Shown: positions 27,577-37,179, counted from the stretch's first letter. The stretch is 64,000 nt of DNA from SLSG01 sp964477035 (GCA_964477035.1 CAYZCW010000001.1:62001-126000); one strand, 5' to 3'. Notes: a model not told the origin generated them from the sequence alone. Numbers and translations: made by a program.

Positions 27577-28524
27577 CAAAAATCTGATATTCCGCTGAAT
27601 TTCCTGTATTTTATCCAGGTCCAGTTCGAAGCAGTACCTCAGCATGATCTCGTGGCTCCCGTAACTTCGTCCCATGGATCCCAGCTGGGAAGTGGTCAGG
27701 TCGTAGGAGTATCCGATGCTGATCTCCTCATACTGAACACCCAGCAGGACGACCATGGCGTCCCGGGGCCTATAGCTAACGCCGCCCCAGAAGCGCTTAT
27801 TGTATGTCACCAGGGCGTTGAGGTCGAATTGGACCGACTTCATGTCGGTTTTAACAAGGACCGAGGGACTGACCACATAGGCCGGGCTGGACGGGATGGT
27901 GTACTGGTAGCCTGCCGTTCCGTATAAGTGGCGGCGCAGGGAGTAGTTGCTTTCCCCGAGGTATCCGCCGGCCTGGCGCAACTGGGCGGCAGACAATCCC
28001 AGGAAGGCGCCGCTGCCGTCCTGGTAGAAGGCCCCCAGGGCAAAATCCGTAAACATATGGCTTTCCTCTCCCCCGATCAGCACCGGATCGCCGGGGGTGA
28101 TGGGTTCGAAGGATCCGAAGTCGATGCGTTTGTCCAAAAAGCCGACCTGTGCCCCCAGGCCGAGGATCCCGTCAGCCAGGCGGTGGTGGTAGGAATAGGC
28201 GATCTTCACCCCGATATTGGTTTCCAGGCCAAGTTGGTCCTGCAGAAACCCCACGGCCAGCCCCCCCCGGATAAAGGGAATGGGGGCATCCACATGCAGG
28301 CTGTAGGTTTCCGGGTTCACCCTCTCCCCCTCGGTGTTGCGCAGCCCCACCCACTGCTGACGAGCCAGGGCGGTGGCGCAGATGGCACGTCTCAGGCCGG
28401 CGTAGCCGGGATTGATGCCCATGTTGTTGAACATGTTGTGGCTGAACTGCGCCTCCTGCTGCGAGAAAGCAGGCGTGAAGGTGATGGCCGTCAGAGCCGC
28501 TAAAAGGAATGTACGAATGCCCAT
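27574..28524 (-). CDS. PorP/SprF family type IX secretion membrane protein
   Basis: Outer-membrane beta-barrel partner of T9SS, 316 residues. The ATG at 28524 begins a signal peptide (MGIRTFLLAALTAITFTPAFS); an upstream in-frame start at 28737 would add 71 unlikely residues. PorP/SprF landmarks are QEAQFSHNMFNNMGINPGYAG, the RQQWVGL segment, alternating-hydrophobicity strands throughout, and a C-terminal SIGYSYDLTTSQLG...GSHEIMLRYCF. It precedes gldK by 75 bp, the standard porP-porK-porL-porM-porN order. It overlaps the -7 box proposed for gldK. Confidence 0.93.
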   Translation of the reverse strand: MGIRTFLLAALTAITFTPAFSQQEAQFSHNMFNNMGINPGYAGLRRAICATALARQQWVGLRNTEGERVNPETYSLHVDAPIPFIRGGLAVGFLQDQLGLETNIGVKIAYSYHHRLADGILGLGAQVGFLDKRIDFGSFEPITPGDPVLIGGEESHMFTDFALGAFYQDGSGAFLGLSAAQLRQAGGYLGESNYSLRRHLYGTAGYQYTIPSSPAYVVSPSVLVKTDMKSVQFDLNALVTYNKRFWGGVSYRPRDAMVVLLGVQYEEISIGYSYDLTTSQLGSMGRSYGSHEIMLRYCFELDLDKIQEIQRNIRFL

Positions 28525-28684
28525 GAACGAGGGTGTTGTTCCATTCAGTAAACGCAAAAAACAGCAAATTATTGACAGGCGGCCTGCCCGCCCGGCATGT
28601 AATCGGTCCGGAAACCGCCCCATTTGATTAAAAGTACAAATTTTCCCGATAGGCGTCTTTCTTGGTTTGTTTTCGTTTTTTGCG

Positions 28685-29872
28685 TTATAGGAACTTCTGG
28701 TAGGCCTGCCACCATTTTTCCGGCATTTCATCTTCACAGGCGGCCTGGTAATCCTTGTAGGAACAGGGCACCAGGAATTGCCGTTCGTACTTCATCTGCA
28801 ATCCCGCCGGGCAGGGAACCTCCATCCACCACCGGTCGCTTTTCTTGCTCTTGAAAAAAACAATCTCGTTTTTAAAATCCTTGATGGTGACCACGTACTT
28901 TAGGTATTCCCCGGATTCCTTCCGTTGCCTGTCCGGCATGTCCTTCTTGCGCAAGGCATAGCCGTCAATGAAATACCAGATCATCTGTGCCACCAGGTGG
29001 GAGGTTTGCTCTCCCTGATCGAAGGCCGGATTCACTTCATAGAAGCCAATGGAGGAAAGCTTGTCACTCAGTCCGGCATAGCGTACGATCTGGCAGGCCT
29101 CCTCCCCGTAGAATCCGTTGGGCGAAGCGTTGGCATTGCCGGGTGCATCCGACTGCCGGATGGAGGACACATCGAAACTGATCAGGTCGGCATTCCTGAC
29201 AATGGGTTCCACTTCTTCCAGATCACGCCGCACGTATCCGAGCCGGTAGGCATCGAAATACAGTTTTTCCATCAACTCAATGGCATCCTGGTCGACAAAA
29301 TAGGTCTGGTAGCCGATGTTGGCAAAGTTGAACAGATAGTTGGGCTTATGCGTCAGGATGGCGTTCAGGTAATTGGAATGGCTGATCTCCTGCTCCCGGT
29401 GCATGCCGATGTCGAAACGGGCATCCACCCCCACGATGTTGATGATCTGCCCCAATTCCTCGTATGCCTGGTAATTGGCGTACGTCAGGTCCTGGCTTCC
29501 CCCGATGATGACCGGGGTGATCCTGTTGCGGATCAGGTCGGCCACCACGGTTTTGACGGCGAAATAGGTGTCGCTCACCTGATCCCCGGCCCGGATATTG
29601 CCCAGGTCGACGATTTTCAGCCGCCCGGCCCCCTTGAAGAGGTGGTAGAGGTGTTTGCGGACATAGTCCGGGGCCAGGGCGCAGCCGCGGTTGGATTCTC
29701 CCAGGCGGTCCTCCCTGACCCCGATCAGGGCGATGTCCGCATTTTCAAGGGCGGGCATGCCTTCTTCTTCGGTATGAGAGCGGATGGCCCTTCCAAGGAG
29801 CAGCGGGTGGTCCTTTTCTTCATCAAAGAACCTGGCCCGGTCAACGGGTTCAAGGTATTCAACAATCTGCAT
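28685..29872 (-). CDS. Arginase/formimidoylglutamase-fold protein with degenerate metal site
   Basis: A 395-residue ureohydrolase-fold protein. The family's three metal motifs are present but altered. GGDHS is GGSQD (residues 124-128, His replaced by Gln127). DAHxD is DARFD (150-154, second ligand His replaced by Arg152). DxDxxDP is FDVSSIRQSDAP (second Asp replaced by Ser236). Asp150, Asp154 and Asp234 remain. A binuclear manganese hydrolase is therefore unlikely, and a non-catalytic or binding role is inferred. It lies between topA (13 bp) and porP (160 bp), which suggests co-inheritance with the T9SS locus. It has a C-terminal extension of about 90 residues. Confidence 0.8.
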   Translation of the reverse strand: MQIVEYLEPVDRARFFDEEKDHPLLLGRAIRSHTEEEGMPALENADIALIGVREDRLGESNRGCALAPDYVRKHLYHLFKGAGRLKIVDLGNIRAGDQVSDTYFAVKTVVADLIRNRITPVIIGGSQDLTYANYQAYEELGQIINIVGVDARFDIGMHREQEISHSNYLNAILTHKPNYLFNFANIGYQTYFVDQDAIELMEKLYFDAYRLGYVRRDLEEVEPIVRNADLISFDVSSIRQSDAPGNANASPNGFYGEEACQIVRYAGLSDKLSSIGFYEVNPAFDQGEQTSHLVAQMIWYFIDGYALRKKDMPDRQRKESGEYLKYVVTIKDFKNEIVFFKSKKSDRWWMEVPCPAGLQMKYERQFLVPCSYKDYQAACEDEMPEKWWQAYQKFL

Positions 29873-29885
29873 AAGACAAAAAAAA

Positions 29886-32237
29886 CTAGGATTTTTTCCC
29901 CTTGCGCGGGGCGGCTTTGGTTTTTCTTGTTGTACGCGATTTTTTCGCCGGGGTTGCCTCCGAGATGATTTTTATGCAGTCTTCCAGCCCCAGGCTCTCC
30001 GGATCGGCATTGCGCGGGAGCTTGTGGTTTTTGCCGCCCGCGGCAATATAAGCGCCCCAGCGGCCCTTGAGGATTTTAATATCGGGGTTTTCGGGAAACT
30101 CCCGGATGATGCGCTCGCGGTCCTTCTTCCGCTTTTCCTCAATCACCAGGACGGCGGCTTCAGCCCCGATGGTCAGGGGGTCTTCCGTTTTGGGGATGGA
30201 GTAGAACTGGCCGTCATGCCGGATGTAGGGACCGAAACGTCCGGCGGCGGCAACCATCTCCTTGCCCTCATATTCGCCCACCGTCCGGGGCAGCTTGAAC
30301 AGGTCGAGGGCTTCCTCCAGGGTGATGGTCTCCAGGCCCTGGTCCTTGCGAAGGCCGGCAAAGGAAGGCTTGTCCTCTTCTTCCGGCTCTCCGATCTGTA
30401 CCATGGGTCCGAAACGCCCGATCTTGGCGTAGACATTGCGCCCGCTTTTCGGATCCTTCCCCAGCAGGCGTTCCCCGCTGAACTTATCGGTCGTTTTCAG
30501 GGTCTTTTCCACCTGCTTGTGGAAAGGCCCGTAGAAGTCGCGGATGACCTGCACCCAGGGCTTCTGTCCCCAGGAGACCTCGTCGAACTCCTTCTCCACG
30601 CTGGCCGTGAAATTGTAGTCCATGATCTCCATGAAGTACTCCATCAGAAAGTTGTTCACCACGATGCCGATGTCGGTCGGGAACAACTTGTTTTTTTCTG
30701 CTCCGGCCACTTCAGTCCGGACCCGGGAGGTGATGTGGTCGTTTTTCAGGATCATGTATTGCAACTGCCTGGGTTCCCCCTCCCGGCTTTCCTTCTCCAC
30801 GTATTCCCTTTTCTGGATCGTGCTGATGGTGGGGGCGTAGGTCGACGGCCGACCGATTCCCAGTTCCTCCATCTTTTTGACCAGGCTGGCCTCCGTGTAG
30901 CGGGGAGGGTGTTTGCTGAAGCGCTGCAGGGCCGTTATTTCCTTCAGCGGCATCGGCTGTCCGGTCGTGAGGGGGGGCAGGATGGAGGCGGTGGCTTCTT
31001 CTTCGTCATCGTCGGTCGACTCCATGTAGACCTTTAAAAACCCATCGAAACGCAGCACCTCTCCTGTGGCAACAAAATGATCCTTCCGGGTGGAGATGCC
31101 GATGTTGACCGTGGTTTTTTCCAGGAGGGCGTCGCCCATCTGGCTGGCAAGGGTCCGTTTCCAGATCAGCTCGTAGAGCCTTTGTTCGGCGGCATCCGAC
31201 CCGGCGCGGGAGACGCCCATATCTGTCGGCCGGATGGCCTCGTGGGCTTCCTGCGCCCCCTTGCTTTTGGTGCTGTACTGCCGCGTCTTGACATACTCTT
31301 TGCCGTAGCTTTTCTCGATTTCCCGCCGGGCCATTCCAATGGCCGTGGCGGAGAGGCTGACGGAATCGGTACGCATGTAGGTGATCTTTCCCGATTCATA
31401 AAGCTTCTGCGCCACTGTCATGGTGCGTGCCACCGAAAAACCAAGCTTGCGGCTGGCCTCCTGTTGCAGGGTGGATGTGGTGAAGGGCGGGGCCGGGGAT
31501 TTTTTTGCCGGCCGGGTCTCTATGTCGGCCACCGTGAAGCGGGCCCCTTTACAGGAGGCAAGAAATCCTTCCGCTTCTTCCGGACCGGAGAGGCGGCGCG
31601 GAAGTTCAGCCTTCACCGTGACGGGTTGTTCGTGATGTTCCGGTTCAAACAGGGCCTCCACGCGGAAAGAGGAGACCGGGCGAAATTCCCGCACCTCCCT
31701 CTCCCTTTCGGCAATCAACCGGACGGCCACCGACTGAACACGGCCGGCCGACAGCGCGGGTTTGACTTTCTTCCAGAGCAGGGGCGACAGTTCGAATCCC
31801 ACCAGCCGGTCCAGGACCCTGCGGGCCTGCTGGGCGTTGACCAGGTTGTTGTCGATGGTTCGGGGATTTTCAATGGCCCGGAGGATGGCCTGTTTGGTGA
31901 TTTCATGAAAGACGATGCGCCGGCACTTGCCTTCGTCCAGTTCCAGGCTTTCGGCAAGATGCCATGAAATGGCCTCCCCTTCCCGGTCCTCATCGGTCGC
32001 GAGCCAGACCGTGTCGGCTTGTTTGGACAATTTTTTCAGTTCGCTGACAATGGCTTTCTTGTCGGATGGGATTTCGTATTCCGGTCTGAAGTCCTGTTCA
32101 ATGGCCACCCCTAAATTTGACTTGGGCAGATCGCGCACGTGACCGAAACTCGATTTGACCTGGAAGTCCTTGCCCAGGAACCCTTCAATGGTTTTTGCCT
32201 TGGCGGGGGACTCTACGATGACCAGATTTTTTGGCAT
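29886..32237 (-). CDS. topA: DNA topoisomerase I (type IA)
   Basis: Relaxes negative supercoils. The 783-residue protein starts with a Toprim domain (MPKNLVIVESPAKAKTIEGFLG; TDEDREGEAI at about 81-90 holds the metal-binding acids). The catalytic Tyr287 is in ITYMRTDSVSLS. The C-terminus has repeat domains with GRFGP motifs (IGRFGPMVQIG, AAGRFGPYIRH) and ends in a Lys/Arg-rich tail (KKSRTTRKTKAAPRKGKKS). Classical Cys4 zinc fingers are absent, as in many Bacteroidota TopA. It is divergent from miaB and first in a run with the arginase-fold gene and porP. Confidence 0.97.
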   Translation of the reverse strand: MPKNLVIVESPAKAKTIEGFLGKDFQVKSSFGHVRDLPKSNLGVAIEQDFRPEYEIPSDKKAIVSELKKLSKQADTVWLATDEDREGEAISWHLAESLELDEGKCRRIVFHEITKQAILRAIENPRTIDNNLVNAQQARRVLDRLVGFELSPLLWKKVKPALSAGRVQSVAVRLIAEREREVREFRPVSSFRVEALFEPEHHEQPVTVKAELPRRLSGPEEAEGFLASCKGARFTVADIETRPAKKSPAPPFTTSTLQQEASRKLGFSVARTMTVAQKLYESGKITYMRTDSVSLSATAIGMARREIEKSYGKEYVKTRQYSTKSKGAQEAHEAIRPTDMGVSRAGSDAAEQRLYELIWKRTLASQMGDALLEKTTVNIGISTRKDHFVATGEVLRFDGFLKVYMESTDDDEEEATASILPPLTTGQPMPLKEITALQRFSKHPPRYTEASLVKKMEELGIGRPSTYAPTISTIQKREYVEKESREGEPRQLQYMILKNDHITSRVRTEVAGAEKNKLFPTDIGIVVNNFLMEYFMEIMDYNFTASVEKEFDEVSWGQKPWVQVIRDFYGPFHKQVEKTLKTTDKFSGERLLGKDPKSGRNVYAKIGRFGPMVQIGEPEEEDKPSFAGLRKDQGLETITLEEALDLFKLPRTVGEYEGKEMVAAAGRFGPYIRHDGQFYSIPKTEDPLTIGAEAAVLVIEEKRKKDRERIIREFPENPDIKILKGRWGAYIAAGGKNHKLPRNADPESLGLEDCIKIISEATPAKKSRTTRKTKAAPRKGKKS

Positions 32238-32256
32238 GCTGTTGTTTTTGAGGGGT

Positions 32257-32264
32257 CAAAAGTA
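32257..32264 (-). promoter_or_regulatory. -7 element TACTTTTG upstream of topA
   Basis: Exact TAnnTTTG match on the minus strand, 20 bp before the topA ATG. No convincing TTG box lies upstream. Confidence 0.42.
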
Positions 32265-32416
32265 AGCATTTTTCTTAATTTTGTTTCCGCCTGGCCTGAA
32301 TGGGCTTCTTGTGAAGCATTCTTTTCAGGCCGCACAATCCCGGTTGAAAACTTGCGCCCCATGCCTTGCAACCCGCGGTCCGGAATCATGTCCGGCCCGC
32401 GTATAAACGGAATTAA

Positions 32417-33760
32417 ATGCAAAAAAAAATATATATAGAAACATATGGTTGTCAGATGAACTTCTCTGACAGCGAGATCGTCACATCGGTCATGACCAGC
32501 CATGATTACCAGAATGCGGATTCCGCGGGAGAGGCCGACGTGATCTTTCTGAACACCTGCTCCATAAGGGACCATGCAGAGCAGCGCGTGCTCAACCGGC
32601 TCAGGGAGTTGCAGTCCCTTCGCCGGTCCAAACCGGAGCTGATCATCGGGGTGCTGGGGTGTATGGCCGAAAGGCTGAAGGAGTCCCTGCTCGAGGAAGA
32701 TACCCTGGGCATGCGCATCGACATGGTCGTCGGCCCCGATGCCTACCGCGATCTGCCCCGGCTCATGCTGGATGCGGAAACGGGGCAGAAGGCCGTCAAT
32801 GTGTTGTTGTCGGCCGAGGAGACCTATGCCGACATCACCCCGGTCCGGGTGGCCGCCGGAGGGGTGTCGGCTTTCGTGTCGATCATGCGTGGCTGCGAGA
32901 ACTTCTGTTCCTATTGCGTGGTTCCCTATACCCGGGGCAAGGAAAGAAGCCGCAACCCGGAGTCCATCCTGTCAGAGATCCGGCAGCTGCTACGTGACGG
33001 CTACCGGGAAGTCACGCTGCTCGGGCAGAATGTCAACTCCTACCGTTGGCGTGGTGAAGCGGGAGACGCGTCCCGGGATTTCCCCTGGCTGCTGGAACAG
33101 GTGGCGGGCCTGGATCCCTCGCTGAGGGTCCGCTTTGCCACGAGCCACCCCAAAGACCTGTCGGATGAGCTCCTGAAGGCCATGGCCCGCTTCCCCAATT
33201 GCTGCCGGTCCATCCACCTGCCGGTGCAATCGGGGAGCACCGAGGTGCTCCTTCGCATGAACCGAAAGTACACCCGGGAAGAGTATATGGAGCGCATCGG
33301 TGCCGTGCGCCGCATCCTGCCCGGATGCGCCCTGTCCACAGACATCATTTGCGGTTTCAGCGGGGAAACGGAGGAAGACCACCGTCAGACCCTCAGCCTG
33401 ATGGCCTGGGCGGGTTTCGATTTCGCCTTCATGTTCAAGTATTCGGAACGTCCCGGCACCCCTGCCGAGAAAAAACATCCCGACGACGTGCCGGAGGCGG
33501 ACAAGGCCCGCCGCCTCGAGGAGGTCATCCGGCTGCAGCAGCAACTTTCCCTGAGAAGCAACCAGGAAGATGTCGGCAAGGTGGTGGAGGTCCTGGTCGA
33601 AGGTCCCTCCAGGCGCTCTGCATCCCATGTCTCCGGCAGGAACTCCCACAACAAGGTGGTGGTGTTTCCCGACCTGGGGTTCCGGCCCGGCGATTATGTC
33701 AGGGTGGAGGTCACCTCCTGCAGCTCGGCCACCCTGAAAGGGGAGGCCCTGCAGGATTGA
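32417..33760 (+). CDS. miaB: tRNA-2-methylthio-N6-dimethylallyladenosine synthase
   Basis: Radical-SAM methylthiotransferase that converts i6A37 to ms2i6A37 in tRNAs reading UNN codons, including tRNA-Phe, -Tyr, -Trp and -Ser. The 447-residue protein has an N-terminal UPF0004 domain with Cys12 (ETYGCQMN), NTCSIRD and GVLGCMAE for the auxiliary cluster. The radical-SAM CxxxCxxC is in RGCENFCSYCVVPYTRG (about 155-171), and a TRAM domain lies at the C-terminus. Since A37 modification in enteric bacteria affects attenuation at trp and phe leaders, its presence fits the leader-peptide systems at 55-62 kb (inference). Confidence 0.96.
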   Translation: MQKKIYIETYGCQMNFSDSEIVTSVMTSHDYQNADSAGEADVIFLNTCSIRDHAEQRVLNRLRELQSLRRSKPELIIGVLGCMAERLKESLLEEDTLGMRIDMVVGPDAYRDLPRLMLDAETGQKAVNVLLSAEETYADITPVRVAAGGVSAFVSIMRGCENFCSYCVVPYTRGKERSRNPESILSEIRQLLRDGYREVTLLGQNVNSYRWRGEAGDASRDFPWLLEQVAGLDPSLRVRFATSHPKDLSDELLKAMARFPNCCRSIHLPVQSGSTEVLLRMNRKYTREEYMERIGAVRRILPGCALSTDIICGFSGETEEDHRQTLSLMAWAGFDFAFMFKYSERPGTPAEKKHPDDVPEADKARRLEEVIRLQQQLSLRSNQEDVGKVVEVLVEGPSRRSASHVSGRNSHNKVVVFPDLGFRPGDYVRVEVTSCSSATLKGEALQD

Positions 33761-33778
33761 ATGACCCGGAGGAAAGGC

Positions 33779-34453
33779 CTAGGAAGCACGTTCTGACAGG
33801 ATGCCCCTGGCCAGGATGATGTCGGTGGGCGTGGTGATCTTGATGTTTTCCCTGCTGCCATCCACCAGAAACAGGCGCCCCCCGGCGGCTTCCAGCACCG
33901 TGGCGTCGTCGGTGAAGGATTCGTGGAAATTCCTTTCGTAGGCCTTTTTGATCTCTCCGGCATGAAAACACTGCGGGGTTTGTACCAGCCGCACCTTCAT
34001 CCTGTCAAGCGGGGCGCTCATGGCCCCCTCGACCGTCCGGAGGGAGTCCCCGGGCTCGGTCACCGGGATGGCGTTGCCGAACTTCCGGGCGTTTTCAAAG
34101 ACCCTGGAGATAACCGACAGGGGCAGCAGGGGGCGGGCCCCATCGTGGATGGCCACCAGGGCCTCGCCGGGAACCTGACGGAGGCCGTTCTTGACGGAAT
34201 GAAAGCGGGTGGGACCGCTGATTGCCAGCCGGTGCCTGGCCATGAACCGGTGTGTCTGGCACAAGGCCTTCCACGGCCCGAACCAGTCCTCCGGCAACAC
34301 GACCACCAGCTCCATGTCCGGGGCGTAATTCAGGAAGGCCTGGATGCTGTGCATGAGGATGGGCCGGCCGTCCAGTTCAAGAAACTGTTTGGGAACGCCG
34401 GAGCCCATCCTGCGGCCCTCTCCCCCGGCCGTGATCAGCGCAAAAAGCTTCAT
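33779..34453 (-). CDS. ispD: 2-C-methyl-D-erythritol 4-phosphate cytidylyltransferase
   Basis: Third step of the MEP isoprenoid pathway; couples MEP with CTP. The 224-residue protein has the nucleotidyltransferase start MKLFALITAGGEGRRMGSGVPKQF, the VAIHDGARPLL motif (about 98-108) and VQTPQCFHAGEI then FTDDATVLEAAG near the end. It is 4 bp after queA and probably translationally linked. The product supplies the polyprenyl chain ultimately recycled by UppP encoded upstream in the same cluster. Confidence 0.95.
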   Translation of the reverse strand: MKLFALITAGGEGRRMGSGVPKQFLELDGRPILMHSIQAFLNYAPDMELVVVLPEDWFGPWKALCQTHRFMARHRLAISGPTRFHSVKNGLRQVPGEALVAIHDGARPLLPLSVISRVFENARKFGNAIPVTEPGDSLRTVEGAMSAPLDRMKVRLVQTPQCFHAGEIKKAYERNFHESFTDDATVLEAAGGRLFLVDGSRENIKITTPTDIILARGILSERAS

Positions 34454-34457
34454 GATC

Positions 34458-35507
34458 TCAAAGGATCAGCATGGCATCACCATAGGTAAAAAACTTGTAC
34501 TTTTCCTTGATGGCCACCTTGTAGGCCTTCATCAGCAGGTCAAAGCCGGTGAATGCAGCGACCATCATCATCAGGGTCGACTGGGGCAGGTGGAGGTTGG
34601 AGACCATGGTGTTGGCCACGCTGAAATCGTAAGGCGGGTAGATGAACTTGTTGGTCCAGCCTTCGAAAGGTTTCAGCTGCCCGGAGATGGAAACGGACGA
34701 CTCCAGGGCACGCATGGTGGTGGTGCCCACGGCACAAACCTTGTTTCGATTCTCCCTGGCGGTGTTGACAAGCCGTGCGGTCTTCTCCTCGATGAAGATC
34801 TCTTCGGAGTCCATCTTGTGCTTGCTGAGGTCCTCCACATCCACACTCCGGAAATTTCCCAGTCCGGCATGCAGGGTGATCTCGCAAAAACCGACGCCTT
34901 TCAGTTCGAGCCGCTTGACCAGCTCCCGGCTGAAATGCATGCCTGCCGTCGGGGCCGCCACGGCCCCTTCCCTTTTGGCGAATACCGTCTGGTACCGCTC
35001 CTTGTCTTCCGGGGTGACCGGGCGGCGGATCTGTTTTGGCAGGGGGGTTTCACCCAGGGTCTCGATGGTTTTCTTGAACTCATCGTAGGTGCCGTCAAAC
35101 AAAAACCGCAGGGTGCGGCCGCGCGAGGTGGTGTTGTCAATCACCTCGGCCACCAGGTTGTCATCGTCCCCGAAATACAGCTTGTTCCCGATGCGGATTT
35201 TTCTGGCCGGATCGACCAGCACGTCCCACAGCCGGGCTTCACGGTTTAGTTCCCGGAGCAGGAACACTTCGATCTTGGCCCCTGTTTTCTCCTTGGTCCC
35301 GTAGAGGCGGGCGGGAAACACCCGGGTATTGTTCACCACCATGACGTCTCCGTCATCAAAAAATTGCAGGATGTCTTTGAACATCATGTGTTCGATCGAA
35401 CCATTGCGGCGGTCAACCACCATCAGGCGCGATTCGTCGCGGTTTGCCGGGGGGTGCTCCGCAATGAGCTCGGCCGGCAAATTGAATTTAAAGTCGGATA
35501 ATTTCAT
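34458..35507 (-). CDS. queA: S-adenosylmethionine:tRNA ribosyltransferase-isomerase
   Basis: Transfers and rearranges the ribosyl group of SAM onto preQ1 at tRNA position 34, giving epoxyqueuosine. 349 residues with MKLSDFKFNLPAELIAEHP at the start, MVVNNTRVFPARLYG, the AAPTAGMHFS motif and a C-terminal LHLPQSTLMMMVAAF. Length is standard. A strong promoter (TTG-N21-TATCTTTG) lies 43-74 bp upstream, so queA-ispD can be transcribed apart from truB. Confidence 0.97.
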   Translation of the reverse strand: MKLSDFKFNLPAELIAEHPPANRDESRLMVVDRRNGSIEHMMFKDILQFFDDGDVMVVNNTRVFPARLYGTKEKTGAKIEVFLLRELNREARLWDVLVDPARKIRIGNKLYFGDDDNLVAEVIDNTTSRGRTLRFLFDGTYDEFKKTIETLGETPLPKQIRRPVTPEDKERYQTVFAKREGAVAAPTAGMHFSRELVKRLELKGVGFCEITLHAGLGNFRSVDVEDLSKHKMDSEEIFIEEKTARLVNTARENRNKVCAVGTTTMRALESSVSISGQLKPFEGWTNKFIYPPYDFSVANTMVSNLHLPQSTLMMMVAAFTGFDLLMKAYKVAIKEKYKFFTYGDAMLIL

Positions 35508-35549
35508 CGATTACAGCTTGGGATGGCGTATGAGGGGCCGGAAAACCTG

Positions 35550-35581
35550 CAAAGATAATACACAGACCCCCCCCTTGTCAA
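35550..35581 (-). promoter_or_regulatory. Promoter of queA-ispD
   Basis: On the minus strand TTG (35581-35579, within TTGACA), 21 bp, then TATCTTTG (35557-35550), a full match to the Bacteroidota consensus. The spacer contains a run of eight G. Confidence 0.7.
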
Positions 35582-35660
35582 CACCTTTTTTCAAAACCGG
35601 CCGCATGGCTCCCCCCTCCGGCCTGTTTGTCCGGTATTTCCGGACGGCCCCCGCAGACCC

Positions 35661-36380
35661 TTATCCTGCGGATTCCCGCAGGAGCTGCTCCAGGGTGGCC
35701 GGGCAGACGGCCTGCTCCACATGCAGCTGGCCGATCCGTACCCTCCTCAGGGATTTCAGGTAGGCTCCGGACCCCAGGGCCTTCCCGAAGTCCCTTGCCA
35801 GGGCCCGGATATAGGTTCCCTTGCTGCAGCTGATCCGGAAGTCCACTTCCGGAAGGTCGAAGCGGGTGATCTCAAACTCTCTGACATCCACCTCCCTCGG
35901 CTCCAGCCGGGTGGTCTCCCCCCGCCGGGCAAAGGCATAGGCCCTTTCCCCCGCCACCTTTTTTGCCGAAAACTGGGGGGGCAGCTGCCCGTAACACCCG
36001 CAGAGGGAGCGGGCTGCAGCTTCCGCACCCTCCCGGGTAATGTGGGCATGGGGATAGGTGCCATCGGGTTCGGTTTCCAGGTCGTACGAAGGGGTGGTCT
36101 GCCCCAGGACCATGGTCCCGGTGTATTCCTTCTCCATGTCCTGGTAGCTGGTGATGGATTTGGTCATGCGTCCGGTGCATACCACCAGCAGGCCGGTGGC
36201 CAGGGGGTCCAGGGTCCCGGCATGCCCGACCTTGGGTTTTTTGACGCCCAGCACATGCCTCAGCAGGGCCCGCACCTTGCCCACCACATCGAAGGAAGTC
36301 CAGGCATAGGGTTTGTCCAGGAGCAACACCCGTCCTTCGGTGAAAGACTCTCTTGTAAAGGGCTCCGGGGAGTTCTTCAT
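35661..36380 (-). CDS. truB: tRNA pseudouridine(55) synthase
   Basis: Makes pseudouridine 55 in the T-loop of tRNAs. The 239-residue protein has the TruB catalytic stretch VGHAGTLDPLATGLLVV, with the catalytic Asp in GTLDP, plus KEYTGTMVLGQTTPSYD, QLPPQFSAKKVAGERAY and CSKGTYIRALARDFG. The ATG at 36380 is used; the in-frame start at 36527 would run deep into uppP. It begins 1 bp after the uppP stop, indicating an operon. Confidence 0.95.
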   Translation of the reverse strand: MKNSPEPFTRESFTEGRVLLLDKPYAWTSFDVVGKVRALLRHVLGVKKPKVGHAGTLDPLATGLLVVCTGRMTKSITSYQDMEKEYTGTMVLGQTTPSYDLETEPDGTYPHAHITREGAEAAARSLCGCYGQLPPQFSAKKVAGERAYAFARRGETTRLEPREVDVREFEITRFDLPEVDFRISCSKGTYIRALARDFGKALGSGAYLKSLRRVRIGQLHVEQAVCPATLEQLLRESAG

Positions 36381-36381
36381 A

Positions 36382-37179
36382 TCAGGAAATTCCGGCGATG
36401 ATGGCCACCAGTCCCGCCAACAGGCAGTACAATGAGAAATAAACGATCCGGCCTTTTTTGACCAGTCCAAGCATCCACCGGCAGGCCAGCAGGCCGGACA
36501 GGAAGGCCGCCAGGAAGCCGGCCGCAAGGACCGCCGTTCCGCTGCCTTCCCCGGTCGGGGATAAGGCGACCAGATCCTTCACTTCCAGAAGGGTGGCCCC
36601 GATGATGGGCAGCAGGACCATGAGAAAGGAAAACCGGGTGGCCTGTTCCCGGTCAATGCCCAGGAACAGCGCCACGGAAATGGTGGCGCCGCTGCGGGAG
36701 ATGCCAGGCAGGATGGCCACCGTCTGGGCGAGGCCGATCAGCAGGGCTTTCCCGGGCGACAGCCTGCTGTTCCCACCGGGAGCATAGCGCGTCAGAAACA
36801 GCAGGGTGGCCGTGACCAGCAACATGCATCCGACGAACACGATGCGTCCCCCGAAAAAAGCGCTGATGGAGGATTCAAACAACAGGCCGGTGATCCCGAC
36901 CGGAATGGCTGAAACCAGCAGCAGCAATACAAAACGGCTTTTCTCGTCCCACCGGAAGCGCAGCAGGGCCGCAGCCAGCTCCAGGATGTCGCGGCGGAAC
37001 ACCACCAGGATGCTCAGCACGGTGGCCCCGTGCACCAGGATGGAAAACCGGAGGCTCTCATCGGGGTCTGTCAGTCCGAAGAGGGCAGATCCCAGCTCCA
37101 GGTGCCCGCTGCTGCTCACCGGCAAAAATTCCGTCAGGCCTTGCAGCAGGCCCAGGATCAAGGCTTCCGGCAGGCTCAT
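36382..37179 (-). CDS. uppP: Undecaprenyl-diphosphatase (BacA/UppP)
   Basis: Inner-membrane phosphatase that regenerates the undecaprenyl phosphate carrier for peptidoglycan and confers bacitracin tolerance. 265 residues, about eight TM helices. Both active-site motifs are intact: GLTEFLPVSSSGHLEL (about 14-29) and LPGISRSGATIS (about 156-167). It overlaps the DUF3098 stop region by 4 bp and abuts truB. Confidence 0.96.
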   Translation of the reverse strand: MSLPEALILGLLQGLTEFLPVSSSGHLELGSALFGLTDPDESLRFSILVHGATVLSILVVFRRDILELAAALLRFRWDEKSRFVLLLLVSAIPVGITGLLFESSISAFFGGRIVFVGCMLLVTATLLFLTRYAPGGNSRLSPGKALLIGLAQTVAILPGISRSGATISVALFLGIDREQATRFSFLMVLLPIIGATLLEVKDLVALSPTGEGSGTAVLAAGFLAAFLSGLLACRWMLGLVKKGRIVYFSLYCLLAGLVAIIAGIS

